A stretch of DNA of 64,000 nt from Adiantum capillus-veneris (GCA_014529385.2 CM043971.1:25334769-25398768); one strand, 5' to 3'; numbered from the stretch's first letter, positions 21,064-32,332 are shown. Made by a program: numbers and translations. The notes: generated by a model not told the origin, from the sequence alone.

Positions 21064-21850
21064 AATGGTTGCAGAGGCCAGGCATATGCGACCATCCCAA
21101 GTGGCAAAATGCTTACCCAAAAAGTATAATGGATCTAGCGATCCGAATGCCCATGTTTCAACCTTCAAACAAGTATTGAGAGCAGAACAGGTGACTGATT
21201 TCCACACTTAGTATGAAGGATTTGGGTTGACATTGGAAGGTAATGCCTTGACTTGGTTTCAACCATTAAACAACTTAGAATTCCCAAGTATTGAGCAACT
21301 TCTCCGAGAATTCGTTGAGGAATTCTCAAAAAGAGGGATCAAGCATAACACTGTCTCCCAGATTTATGCATTTAGGCAAAAGGAAAAGGAAAAAGTGAAA
21401 GAAGCATCGCTTCGTTTCAGGCTGTACATTGAAAGATGCCCTGCTTGAGAACTACCTCAAGATGAAAGTCCTCTTCATAGAGGGATTGCGAAATGACACG
21501 CTCAAGAAGGACTTGCACCTGAAAGCCTGTGTCACCTTTGAGCAAGTCACAAAAGAGGCATTGTATCTTGTAGATAACTGCAAAGCATATGGGGAGGTGA
21601 CTGAAGACACAGATCAGGGGACTAGTAGCACCTCTTCAACTACGAGTGAGTCCACGACAAAATTGGGAGGGCAAAACCCAACTGTATCGGACGTTGATCG
21701 AGTGATCGAGGAAGTGATCAGGAGTATGAACCAAGGAAACATGATGAACCCAAACACACGACAACCGCCCACCCAAAAATGCGATACGTGTGGAGGTGAC
21801 CATCCAACCTAGTGGTGCAACCTTCAACAAAGGCCAGCAGCTAACGCACA
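21064..21850 (+). pseudogene. G1 gag capsid region
   Basis: In frame 2 from 21064: KKYNGSSDPNAHVSTFKQVL, a TAG (21209-21211, from CAG), then YEGFGLTLEGNALTWFQPLN and LLREFVEEFSKRG, the gypsy gag core (ALTW[FW] and [LF]...F..[RK]). A frameshift near 21440 moves to the frame holding LKMKVLFIEGLRNDTLKKDL. A knuckle CDTCGGDHPT-stop-WC at about 21780 has a TAG where Q is expected. The frame difference from the preceding ORF suggests separate translation or a lesion near 21060. Confidence 0.85.
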
Positions 21851-21857
21851 ATAGATA

Positions 21858-23456
21858 TTGAAATGGTGTGCTACAGAACAAAAATGGACAAACCATGAAA
21901 CTCACAAATGTTTCTACAATCAGAACTATGTTAGAGAGAGACAATACGGACCACCTGGAGGACAACAACTTTCACCCCCTCCAAGGTATCAAGTGGGGCC
22001 AAATAACGCAATCTTGGGTCGGAAAAAAGCTCAACCGGTGTTGGGACATCAACCTCCTTTACCCCAGGAAAATAGGGCTATGGTAAGGATTTCTCAACCT
22101 ATAGAACCCTCATCTGATCAGAGTATGATCCAAGTAGTTTCACACCGAGAAGATTCAGACAATACTTATGAAAGGGAAATTGATAGGAATGCATATGCTT
22201 CAAAGATATATAATCCATGGATAATTCCAGAAGAAATGCCTGAGCCCTCATACATAGCACAACCAACCAAAAATCATTACCTGGTCGATGAGAATATGCT
22301 AATGTTTATGGAAAATCAGTGCTACAAACCTAGAGGCTACCCTCCTAGAACAGGACAACCAATGGGAGCTCCTCAAGCTTCTCCACCACTTGTAGGACCA
22401 TGCTATGAGTGCAGCGAGGATCACTGGGCTAGAGTGTGTCCAAACAAAGGAGAGCGGGTGAAATTTTTTGGATTCTGCAACGGATGCACGACGGACCATC
22501 TTATTCCACACTGCCCAAAAAAAAACCCCGAAAATAAAGGAAAAGCAACCATGAACAAAATAGGGATTGTGCCAAGCTCAAGTGGATCAGAAACAGAACA
22601 GAACGTTCCAATAAAAGCGGTCACTAGAGCTCAAGCACATGAGGTAGCAAAGAGTGTCCCGGCCAGCCAAACAGAGATAGACAACTTGTCTGTCCGAACC
22701 CCTAGAAAATCCTGGAAGGCAAAACAAAACAAGATGAAAGCCAAACGAGAAAAGGAAAAAATGGCATTGGAGACCAAATTGCAGAAAACGGAGGAACAAC
22801 TTCAAAAGGAAAGAGGCCTTAAGGGAAACAACGAGACAAAGAAACTGTTAGAACTGCCATCCGGGGGGTTAGTCCTAGTAGACAAGGTGGTTGAACCCTT
22901 GGACACAATTTTGAAAGCTTACGAAGCAAGGCTAAAGCCTACCCAAACCCAAGAGGATCGATGGTTAACGTACCCGCATCCAGGCTATGAGCAAGAGAGG
23001 CTAAAGATGTGCAAAGAGCTCATTCAAGCCGCTCAAGCGCTTATGGAACCATCAGTTCCTACGAGTCCAAAAACCGAGGTATCCATACGAGAAAAGATTC
23101 GGGAGTTAGATGAGAGGGGAATTGAAGTGAATAACCTACCCAATCTGGTCGACGAAACACCTTTGGATACGAGGGTGGTAGCCAATACAACAGATGGAAC
23201 GCATTCTCAGGTACCACTACCAATTCCGGAGGTAGAAGAACAATGGCCTCAAGAGCTATGGGAACAGATTAGGAATAGGAAGGACGGAAGTGCCACACTT
23301 GTGTCAGCGCCTATCCCGAAAATCCACCTGGAGCATGAGCTCTACCCAAATGACATCCAATCATTGTATGGAGATGCAGGCACATCGATATCGGAAGACA
23401 GTAAACCACAGTCGTTGAAGACTTTACCTTCATTTATTGGTAGCCCTGAAACTTGA
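21858..23456 (+). pseudogene. G1 gag C-terminal region, multiple CCHC knuckles
   Basis: A 532-codon open stretch with two clear knuckles, CYECSEDHWARVC (about 22402) and CNGCTTDHLIPHC (about 22475). They follow the interrupted one at 21780, so this gag had at least three. A Lys/Glu-rich coiled-coil-like segment follows (about 22730-22830), then a Pro-rich acidic tail. The first ATG at 21858 is internal to the gag protein: upstream codons in the same frame also read through after a TAG at about 21852. The stretch ends at TGA 23454-23456. Its length well exceeds usual gypsy gag C-termini. Confidence 0.75.
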
Positions 23457-23501
23457 TCAGAGGTAAGGAAAGTTCCATCTCAATGGAAAGCCAATCCAAA
23501 G

Positions 23502-24230
23502 ATGATGGACACTAAAACTCTTCACGAGTTGATGTCATCACCTATCTGTTGTACACTGACTTTGTCAGAGTTGTTGAACATTATATCGCATCTTTGGGAC
23601 GAGGTCACGAAAAATTTGGAAAAAATAGGGCTTGTAATTCCTTCAACCGAGGTTTCTCAAAACACGTTAAAAAAACAACCCTCGAAGCAAACTAAACATG
23701 AGCCAGTGCCAGTAAACAAGGTAGGGGACTATTGTGAAGGTGAAGAAGGAAATACTATCCTACCGGTAGAGTACAAGGATGTAAAATCGATAGCGATATT
23801 GAATAGTGGAGCCGGAATTGCCATAGCCACCAAAGCAATGTGGAAAAAATGGGAAAAACCTGCTCTAAGAAAAACGAGAATCAAACTTCAACTAGCAGAT
23901 GGGTACTTGGAGAGACCTATTGACATCTTGGAGCAGATTGTAGTAACCTCTTGTGAAATTGCATATGAACACACCTTTGCTATTATGAATTTCGATGAGA
24001 GCAGCAATTTCGACATCATTCTGGGCAGACCATTCATGCGTCAACTCAAAATGGTCCAAGATTGGGGTTACGACTATATCTATCTTCGGAACAAGGATGT
24101 CACTACGAAAATTAGTGTCACAGATCATAGCTATAAGGATGTAGACAGAGCCCCAGGAGAAGACCTGCATTCCACAACTGACCAGGAAGGAGGAATACCG
24201 GCCTGGCTCCAGAACAAAGCTTACCAATGA
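23502..24230 (+). pseudogene. G1 aspartic protease (retropepsin), catalytic Asp replaced
   Basis: The frame reads KSIAILNSGAGIAIATKAMW, where the retropepsin active site D-[ST]-G-A is NSGA. The codon at 23812-23814 is AAT, one G-to-A step from GAT. It continues with IKLQLADGYLERPIDI and NFDIILGRPFMRQ, the typical second half (ILGRPF). Protease would cut the polyprotein during particle maturation; the Asn makes this copy inactive. It ends in a TGA at 24228-24230, and the linker to RT (24231-24652) is interrupted. Confidence 0.85.
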
Positions 24231-24652
24231 ACAGGAGAAGCTTCGGATTCTGGAAGTCTAAAAAAGGAAGACTGCATTCTTGATAGGACTGCACAAGATG
24301 AAGCATACATACCAGAGCCTTTTCCAGAGGAGATGTTCGAACCGTTTGGATGGCAACAAATACTAGCTACTCTTGATGTTTGTGTCAACGAAGTGAACCT
24401 CACGAAATTTTGTGACGAGGAAGGGTACGATATCATTCCATTCCAAATGATGAATGTTCGCATAACTCCGAAGACTGAGGAAGAGGGGTGGCCGAGTGCC
24501 GACGCATAGTGGACCAAATCTCTATAAGGGACCTTGTCCAAACGAATGACAAAGAAGAGTTTCAAGACTCGACTGATAAGACGCTAGAGGATAACGCGGA
24601 CGATGAGCTGTCCAGTAGCTCGAGCTAGAGCATCAAACGGGAGGATCGCCAA

Positions 24653-26060
24653 GTGATCTACTATGATTTCCCAAACCAAAACCCTCGAAGACAACGCAGG
24701 TATCGAGATAAACGTAGAAACAACCACAACAAGCACCACGAGGACTCAGTACCTTTGTTAACTGACAAAACGCAGTACTTGAGATTATTCAAAGCGACTG
24801 ACTGCCTCAAGGACATGATATCCAAGCGATATATGAAACATGACTCAACCAGAACAACATCAAAACATAAAACAAAAAAAGAGAAAAATATCAAAAAACC
24901 GTCTAAGTTGTCCAAAATGGAATGCAAAGTCAAATACAATGATTTAAAACGGGCATTGAAAGAAGTTTGGACAACCAAAATGGAAACTGACGAGGAATCA
25001 AATGATGATAAATTCGATGCACCATCCCACTATAAGAAGTATACCATTCATGATAGGAAGATAGTGGTGCAAAAACCCAAACGAGATCCCAAAGAACCGG
25101 GAACTTCATATGATGGGCCTGAAAACACGAAACACATCAACTTAGCAGAACCCGAAGAGGAGCCTCAACCGGCCTATATTGCCATGGACCTTACTGAAGA
25201 GGAAGAGCAACTTCTAGTTGATACGCTCAGGCAATATAAAGATGTCTTCGCATGGTCTTACAAAGATCTAAAGGGGATAGATCCGGAGATATGTCAGCAC
25301 ACGATTCCCCTTAAGAGTGATGCCAGACCACATAGACAACGTCCTTACACGTACAATGAAACTTTTGCACAAAAAATCAAGGAGGAAATAGACAAATTAA
25401 AGGACGCCGAGTTTATCTACGAGATTGAGCACACAGAGTGAGTGTCCTTGATTGTGGTGTTACCCAAAAAGAATGGCAAACTGCGGGTTTGTGTAAATTT
25501 TAAGCAAGTAAATGCAACCACCATTAGGGATAACTATCCACTGCCAATAACTGATCATGTTTTTGAGAGGGTAGCAGGGAAAGAGGCCTATAGTTTCTTG
25601 GATGGGTTCTCAGGCTACAACCAGTTTACGATTAAGACGGAAGATCGACATAAGACCGCGTTTGCGATAGAGTGGGGTATATTTGCATATAGGGCAATGC
25701 CTTTCGGCTTGACCAATGCCCCAGCCACATTTCAAAGACTAATGACCCACGCATTCAAAGAATATCTCGAACAATTTCTGGAGATCTACATGGATGATCT
25801 TTGTGTTCATTCCCACCGACGAAGTGACCGCATCACTCATCTGAGTAAAGTCTTTGAAAAATGCAGAACGTATCGTATTTGCTTAAACCCGAAAAAATAT
25901 GCCTTCATGGTGAGGCAAGGTAGAATTCTGGGCCACATAGTGTCAAAAAATGGCATTTCAAATGATCAAGAAAAGGTGAAGACAATTGCTGCACTATCGA
26001 GACCAATGAAGATAAAAGAAGTGCAAGCATTTATGGGGCATTGCGGATACTACCGATGAT
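24653..26060 (+). pseudogene. G1 reverse transcriptase
   Basis: The upstream part (24653-25441) is a Lys-rich linker followed by YKDVFAWSYKDLKGIDPEIC and IPLKSDARPHRQRPYTYNE, the RT entry of Tat-type elements. A TGA (25439-25441, from TGG) separates it from 25442-26059, which reads LRVCVNFKQVNATTIRDNYP, FSGYNQFTIKTEDRHKTAF, MPFGLTNAPATFQRLM and the active-site YMDD at 25787-25798. It then has GHCGYYR followed by a TGA that replaces a CGA. The RT core is otherwise complete. Confidence 0.93.
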
Positions 26061-26725
26061 TCATATATATGTATGCTGTAATAGCTAAGCCATTGTATGC
26101 CCTCATAACTAAGTTTGAATGGACGGAGGAATGTGAGCAGGCTTTCCAAAACTTGAAGCAACATTTGATTTCAACTCCAATTTTGCAAGCCCCTGACTGG
26201 AGCAAAATCTTCCATGTCCATGTGGATACGTCAGCCTATGCCATTGGGTGCATATTAGCCCAGCCAAGAGAGAAGAAAATGGATTTTCCCATTTGCTACT
26301 CTAGTCGACAACTAAAAAATGCAGAGTGAAATTATGCCACTACGGAAAGAGAGGGCCTGGGAATGATCTATGCTGTCAAGAAATTTAGACACTACCTTCT
26401 AGCAAACAAGTTTGTCTTCTTCGTGGATCATCAAGCACTGCTATATCTAGTAAACAAACCTTGCAACACCGGAAGAATTGTTTGCTGGTTTATATTGTTG
26501 CTTGAGTTTGACTTCACAGTGGTTGTAAAAAAGGGAACCACGCACCAGAGACCAGATCATCTTTCACGACTATTTCATGGGGAAGCACCTGTGGGTGTCG
26601 ATGATGAACTTCCTAATTCATATCTGTTTAACATAAAAATGGTGCGGCGATGGAGCGAAGAGGTCATGCCACTACTCACAATCGGCTCTTTGCAGATAGA
26701 AAGACAACCATCAATGATCCATTGA
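26060..26725 (+). pseudogene. G1 RNase H
   Basis: The frame begins IAKPLYALITK, FEWTEECEQAFQNLK and FHVHVDTSAYAIGCILAQ (RT connection, then RNase H with its first Asp in VHVDTS). A TGA (26327-26329, from TGG) follows LKNAE, then NYATTEREGLGMIYAVKKFR, FVFFVDHQALLYLVNK and QRPDHLSRL. These are the RNase H landmarks of gypsy elements (YATTERE, DH.AL). It would degrade the RNA of the RNA:DNA hybrid. The frame stops at 26725, where the 2.6 kb insertion begins. Confidence 0.9.
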
Positions 26726-26729
26726 TAGC

Positions 26730-29340
26730 CGTTTTTCGACTCTTTGTAATTGTCACAGTGAGTTACCTCACCCTACCAAAATCACCCAAACACTGTGGCT
26801 ATCCCTACCATTTCACTATATATAGGCATATGTGAGTTAGGGAACTTTCCCCATATTTTCTTTAAAACCCTCAGCTAGCTAGTCACTGGGCTAGTTGAGC
26901 CAAAAAAATAAAAAAAATAAAATTATAAGTATATTATGGCCCATTTGTGTGTAAATATTTCATTGTATATAGGGCCTAAATAAAAAGATTTTTTTCATAA
27001 TTATTTTGGTATTTATTTAAATATTTCTACCTAGGTGTGTGTTATTTATGCTCTGTACATTGCCTCACCATTACCACAATTTTTCTTACCATTTTTCATA
27101 CTCTTTATTCCATATAGAAATATTTTCATGTAAGCTTCTCTTATTTTTGGTGTAACTCCATCCCAACAAAAATCCAAAAAAACTAGTTTTATTTATGTGT
27201 ATATTTTTTCACTATTGTGATTTTTCCCTTTCTAGATCTATTTTGTTTTTTTTTAGAACACCAAAAATATTTATCTTTTTATCGTAGCCTCATAATGAGA
27301 GAGATTTCTTTTGACCCCTTTATATTTTTTCCACTTATATTATTTATATTTGACATGTACATATTTTTTAGACCCCTCAATATTTGATTTTCTTAGTTGT
27401 ACTATTCACTTATATCATAATCTCAACAATATCTTCAATTATAGACTTACCAAATAAGGTCAAGGGTAGGTGGCATGCATACATGCACTATGGAGGGCTC
27501 ACTCTTGGAGGTATTCAAAAGAATCATCCAAAGAAGGACCCCACAAGGACCTTGTGCAGTGGAAAAAAACGGTCAGTTTTGCTGAATTTTTAAAGTTCAC
27601 TTGCTCTCCGAATTTGAAAAGGTGATACAAACAAAAGTTGTAGCTCGTGGGCTGAACTTTTGCCTCAAATTTTTTCATATTTTTTTGAGCTACGAACTGT
27701 GAGCTATGATTTTATTAGTGGACCCCAGTTTTCCCATGCTATGCAGCCACACTCTCTCTTCCACTTTATCATTTTCCTCTTTCACACACACTTCTCCACT
27801 CATCATCCCCACCTCTCTCACCACTCCTCTCTGCACCCTACTCACCTTCTCCTCAACCTTGAAGAATAAGAGAAACCATGGTGAACTCATACCTCCCACA
27901 CACAATTCCATTCCAAAATTGACCACCTAGTCTCATTTTTCCTCCTCCAATTTACCCATATCTATCAAAAAAACCACAAAATTCAGCCTCTTCTCTTAAA
28001 AGACAGCATCATGGTGGTTGATTACTCAGCTTCAATTACCTTGTCTCTCAAGGAAGGTCAAGAGTGGAGAAAAAATGTACCGTCAAAGCTAGTGGACTGT
28101 CAACAAGCGTCAAAATTGGCCCTACTCAAGACACTTGGAGCATCAACCTTGTAAGAAATCCACCTTTTCTTACCTCTTAAGAGTTTTTCTTCCTTATTTG
28201 TATCCTACATGGATACTCCCATTGTAAATATCCAATTCCATTTGTAAATTAATACTAACTCTACTAACACTAACCCACTATGAAAAGTCCTATCACCTCC
28301 ATTTCTCTCCTCTCTCTTTCCCCACCAACTTCTTGATAATTCCAAGCAAAAGAAATTAGATAAATTGTTGAAAATCTAACCCAACCATGGTTAGAGGAGT
28401 AACCCTAGCCTTCAAAATTACTATAAAAGGAGGGTGTAGCTAGCACAAAAAGGGGGGAGCCATAAGCAAGAGCACTATGCTATAGCTTGAGAAGCCAAAC
28501 TCAACCTCTCTAGAAGGAGCTCTTGAGTGGAAGCTCATTGTCTTATGCATGTGCATGTGTTGTAATAGGAGATTAGCAAGGGAACTCTATGCCATTGTAA
28601 GAGAGAGAGTGATCATTCAATTGAGAGTAGGAAATCTATCATTTCTCCTACTAGTGTAAGCCCAACATTTGGTGAATCAAGGAGGGTGGATTTGGACTAA
28701 GCTTGGATATTTTGTCTCCCTTCCAACGTGAAGTAATGGACAACAATGATGCGTAAGTGTCTTGGTGTTTTTTGTTAAGTTCTTGATAGCTTGTCTCTGG
28801 TGTTGTCATCAATCTAGCCATAAATCCCACATACTGTAAGAGGGCGACAGGGTGGAGAGGACTCCCCTGGCTTTAAGACAGTGATTGGGGTGGCTTTTTT
28901 TGTGATGTGTTGTGGTGAAATTTACGCAAGCTATGTTGAACAAATACTAATTTCACTTTGACTTGTCATGACAGATTTGTAAGAAGGTATTAATGCAACA
29001 AGCACCCCCTCCCCCTTTCTCTCTCTTTCTTAAATATATAGTTGTGTTTGCTTGATCATTGCCGATATGTTTCAAAGCAGCCCGAGCACTATCTCTCTCT
29101 CTCTCTCTCTCTCTCGTGTTTTAGTGTGTGAGAGTGTTCCATTGGTGTTAGGGTTAGTGTAAATTCCTTGCTTGTTTGTGGGTTGCTCTAACGATTCTCC
29201 TCTTTTGCGTCCTAGTTCGCTCTTAAACTAGGTGGTGCCCCTTGTGTAGTTGGGATTTGGCTGTGGGTTTGTTGTTTTGGTTTGTGTTGTGTTGTGCCAC
29301 AGCCCCATTGAGCAGCACGGGAGCCTTGAAGGGTGTCTAG
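26730..29340. other. Insertion of about 2.6 kb between RNase H and integrase of G1
   Basis: Gypsy coding stops near 26725 and resumes near 29350. The intervening DNA is AT-rich and has no gag or pol. Possible ends are TGTCACAG at 26751 and TGCCACA at about 29301, which would make an LTR-like unit of ~2.55 kb; no target duplication was confirmed. A (CT)n tract at 29093-29115 lies inside. Short frames such as 27660-27869 are not supported as genes. Confidence 0.55.
28419..28450 (+). promoter_or_regulatory. TATA-box-like promoter in the G1 insertion
   Basis: ACTATAAAAGGAGGGTG at about 28419-28435 is a good plant TATA box. A second TATATATAGG lies at about 26817. These fit an LTR-type U3/R boundary, but transcription is not shown. 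Confidence 0.45.
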
Positions 29341-29349
29341 AGGTTGCTC

Positions 29350-29660
29350 TTCTTGTTGCCCGCCCCGGACCGCCTCACCATCAAACACGGAATCTGATCC
29401 TGTTAGCACGACGGTTGTACAAACACGGTAAGGATGGGATACTGAGACTATGTGTACAGCCTGAAGATACCACCTACTACATCAAACAAGCTCATGTACA
29501 AAATACGGGATTTCACACTGGTGAAATACAAACAGGCCAACGGTTACAAAGACTGGGCGTCTGCTGGCCAAACATGAAATACAGTGTCTATAAATATGTA
29601 AAATCCTGCGATAAATGTATAATACAGCCCCTAGTGGAACATGCCACAATGTTTCGAGTA
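29350..29660 (+). pseudogene. G1 integrase zinc-binding module 1 (H2C2)
   Basis: The frame reads LLARRLYKHGKDGILRLC, then KQAHVQNTGFHTGE, LGVCWPNMKYSVYKYV and KSCDKC. HX6H followed by WP.M and CX2C is the H2C2 zinc-binding domain at the integrase N-terminus, which helps bind the cDNA ends. It is immediately followed by a linker (TPKWSAHIIEYLKNKTFPEE) and a second module of the same kind, so this is the first of a tandem pair. Confidence 0.85.
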
Positions 29661-30010
29661 GTACAAACACCAAAATGGAGTGCTCACATCATTGAGTACT
29701 TAAAAAACAAAACCTTTCCAGAAGAATGGGACAAATCAAGAAGAAAAACTGTTGAGGAAGAGGCCAAACACTATCTACTCCTTGCCAATCAACTGTATAG
29801 GCAGGGGAAAGACGAACAATTACGGTTGTGTGCTACAGAAAGCGAATATTACATCATCCTAGATCAAGCACACACGGGACAACCCGGAGGACACTTCTCC
29901 GCCGATAAAACGACAAAGCTAGTGCTAAATTCAGGTATATGGTGGCCGACCCTATTCATGGATGCAACAACATACGTCAAACGGTGACGAATGTCAACGC
30001 ACAAAACCAC
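29661..30010 (+). pseudogene. G1 integrase zinc-binding module 2 (H2C2)
   Basis: The same pattern repeats: LLANQLYRQGKDEQLRLC, then LDQAHTGQPGGHFSADK, GIWWPTLFMDATTYVKR. After a 2-bp deletion in a TGTG motif (about 29984) it reads DECQRTKPP in the next frame; the lost bases would complete CDEC. The two modules share LL[AL].[RQ]LY[KR][HQ]GKD and the AH...GH/FH spacing, so a duplication is likely. It leads into the integrase core. Confidence 0.85.
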
Positions 30011-31006
30011 CCATGTGGAGAGATGACATGCCACTGAGGCCGATGATGGGAGTTTGCGCTTTTGCCAAATGGGGCATTGAATTCATTGGTCCCATCAACC
30101 CTCCAGGATACAGGATACAGGACACACGCACAATACATTATCGTAGCAACAGATTACATGACAAAGTGGGCGGAAGCCAAAGCAACCCAAAAAAATGATG
30201 CAAGGACTACATCCCAATTCCTTTTCGAAAACATCTTTACGCAGTATGGACTACCAATCAAAATAGTAAGTGACAAAGGAACACACTTTGTGAACAACAT
30301 CATTGAGACTCTCCTTGACGAATTCATGGTGGTCCATCGAAAGTCAGCACCCTATCATCCGCAAGCCAACGGACAGGCAGAGAGCACCAACAAAATCATA
30401 TGCACCGTGCTCACCAAAATAGTCAGTGACTCAAGAAATGATTGGGATCAGAAATTACACACCGCTTTATGGGCTTACCGCGTAGCTTTTAAAACTTCCA
30501 TTGGCACGACTCCCTTTAACTTGGTCTTCGAAATTAATGTGATACTACCATTGGAATTCCTAGTCAAATCCCTCATGGTGGCAACACAATTAGGATGGAC
30601 GGGCCCGGAGCTATCGGAGAGACTAGACACCCTAGAACAGTTAGATGAAACTAGACTCAAAGCGATAGCTGGGATATATGCTCAGAAAAAGCAAATGAAA
30701 GCTTTTCATGATCAACACGTGATTGGTAAGGAGTTCCAGAAAGGGGATAACGTTCTCATGTACACCCTGAAGCAGCACTCCAAAAAACTCAAAAAGAGAG
30801 GAATGGGGCCTTTTGTGATCCATGATATATCGCAAAGTGTCGCTGTTAAACTTGCAACATTGGCAGGAGAGGAGATGCCTAATTGGACAAGTGGTTGCAC
30901 GTTAAAAAAATATCTTCTTCCGCTGATACCAGACGAACTCGCAACACTCCATGCAGTAGCTCAACGCAGATGTCAAGCACAGGACATTCGGGAACAAGCA
31001 CAATAG
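30011..31006 (+). pseudogene. G1 integrase catalytic core and C-terminus
   Basis: The core reads FAKWGIEFIGPINPP (position of the first catalytic Asp, here Glu), then after a 7-bp tandem duplication (AGGATAC at about 30107-30120) YIIVATDYMTKWAEA, IVSDKGTHFVNN (second Asp intact), YHPQANGQAESTNK (catalytic Glu intact), LWAYRVAFKTSIGTTPF and VLMYTLKQHSKKLKKRGMGP. The C-terminus resembles a Tat-type integrase with no chromodomain. The Asp-to-Glu change would cripple catalysis if it is not a lineage feature. It ends at a TAG (31004-31006) that reads CAG in the neighbouring codon context. Confidence 0.9.
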
Positions 31007-31024
31007 AAGGCCAAACTCAGAATA

Positions 31025-31529
31025 TTGAAACGCAAGGAAAAATCAAACTTCCAGAGGAAAGAACAACAGGCAGTGGCTAATCAACATGCTCCGATAGCGT
31101 CCATACAAACGGCGACTACATGGTTAGGAGGAATGGATCTACGTATTCAGTTACAACTTGTCAACGGTACTACCGAAAGAGCATTAGTGGATACAGGGGC
31201 CAGTACTGCACTTTCAGAAAAATACACAAGAACCTCTAATGCCAAACACTATGGGATTCAAGGTCGCCAACAGAGGTACTATGGACAGTCTAGGCCACAT
31301 AAATTTTCCAATCAACATTGATGGAACAATTTATCCACATCAATTTCATGTGGTCGAAGATCATCAGCTGAACGAAGCAGTTATTCTGGGAGTGTCGTGG
31401 ATGCGCACTTATCAGGCAACACCAAACTGGCAGGATAATACTTTACGCATCAAACATGAAGGCCAATCTTTAACCACGCCATTCATACAAACGGACTATG
31501 AATGGGAACCTCTACCTTCACCACATTGA
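31025..31529 (+). pseudogene. Second retropepsin-like domain downstream of integrase
   Basis: In the integrase frame after the TAG, the translation gives IQLQLVNGTTERALVDTGAS, with the retropepsin active site DTGAS at about 31190-31204. After a frameshift (31205-31260) it reads INFPINIDGTIYPHQFHVVE and AVILGVSWMRTYQATPNWQD, with the closing ILG.[SP]W motif. Both halves of an aspartic protease fold are present, separate from the gag-proximal protease (NSGA at 23812). Gypsy elements normally have one. The domain may have been part of a longer polyprotein or a separate 3' ORF. The catalytic Asp is intact here, unlike in the first protease. Confidence 0.7.
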
Positions 31530-32160
31530 CAGCTCAGCAATCATCCACCACCATGGTTACGAAAATATGGGTTAAGAAATCAATCATGGAAACCAAGCCC
31601 AAGAAATTGTGTATACCTAAACGCCAAATCAATACACGTAAACTTACGTTGCCTACAAAAAAATTAAACCATCACGAATTGCCCACCATTGTTGTCAAAC
31701 GGCCTAAACCGATGGACCACTCTCGTCGACATGCAACACACTCAAATGGGTATGGCAACCAAAACAACATCACCTTCACGATGCCTCTTCTTGTGGATCC
31801 ACCCCTAGGGAACTTCGATGGAAACCCAAAAAATGCCAACAACCAACACCATCGGCAACATCAAAACTTTTGCAGTTCATAGTCAAACACAGAGCATGCC
31901 TTCTACAATTACTATTGTTCGGGCCACGCAGCTTCCAAGGAAACTTGCCACCGATAGCCACTGAACATATTCTTCAACACCTATCTCTTGCACAACAATT
32001 TGTTTTCCCATGCATATCCTCCATGAGCATCATAGAGCCACACTATACGGCTATGCATAGACACATGCTTTATTCCCATGCACTCTGACACATGCTTTAT
32101 TCCCATGCACTCTGACACATGCTGGTCGCGGATGACTCACTTTAGGAAGGGGGGAAAAGC
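31502..32160 (+). other. Basic 3' ORF, tandem repeat and polypurine tract of G1
   Basis: A 126-codon frame (31502-31882), rich in Lys, Thr, Pro and His, has no recognised domain and overlaps the end of the second protease. A 27-bp unit (ACACATGCTTTATTCCCATG...) is repeated 2.5 times at 32061-32128. A purine run AGGAAGGGGGGAAAA at 32144-32158 is a plausible polypurine tract. A 3' LTR matching the 5' LTR was not found after it. Confidence 0.55.
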
Positions 32161-32247
32161 GGTTGGAGTACCACTTGTATATACCATTATTATCATCCTA
32201 TTTCCTTTCTTATAGTCAAAAAAGGGTAACAAAAGCTCATTTGCATT

Positions 32248-32250
<3 letters not shown>

Positions 32251-32332
<82 letters not shown>
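32251..32332. repeat. (GA)n microsatellite
   Basis: About 82 bp of pure AG dinucleotide repeat. Frames that run through it produce Arg-Glu or Ser-Leu repeats and are not genes. Confidence 0.95.

Larger units (their letters stand above)
17391..32160 (+). mobile_element. Large degenerate Ty3/gypsy element G1 (tRNA-Asp primed)
   Basis: In order on the plus strand: 5' LTR end, primer site, ~2.1 kb leader with phased palindromes, an extra ORF, gag with several knuckles, protease, RT, RNase H, a 2.6 kb insertion, two zinc-binding integrase modules, integrase core, a second protease-like ORF, a basic tail and a purine-rich tract at 32144-32157. A PBS of the TGGCGCCGTTGCTGGGGA kind and a long structured leader fit the Tat/Athila/Ogre branch of plant gypsy elements. 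That branch often has an extra ORF and UTR repeats. Most stops are TAG or TGA reachable by a single C-to-T change. A partial second copy (G2) starts at 61,065. Confidence 0.8.

Noticed and set aside
29140-29160. TTAGGGTTAG, telomere-like
   Set aside because: Fewer than two full units in a non-repetitive context.
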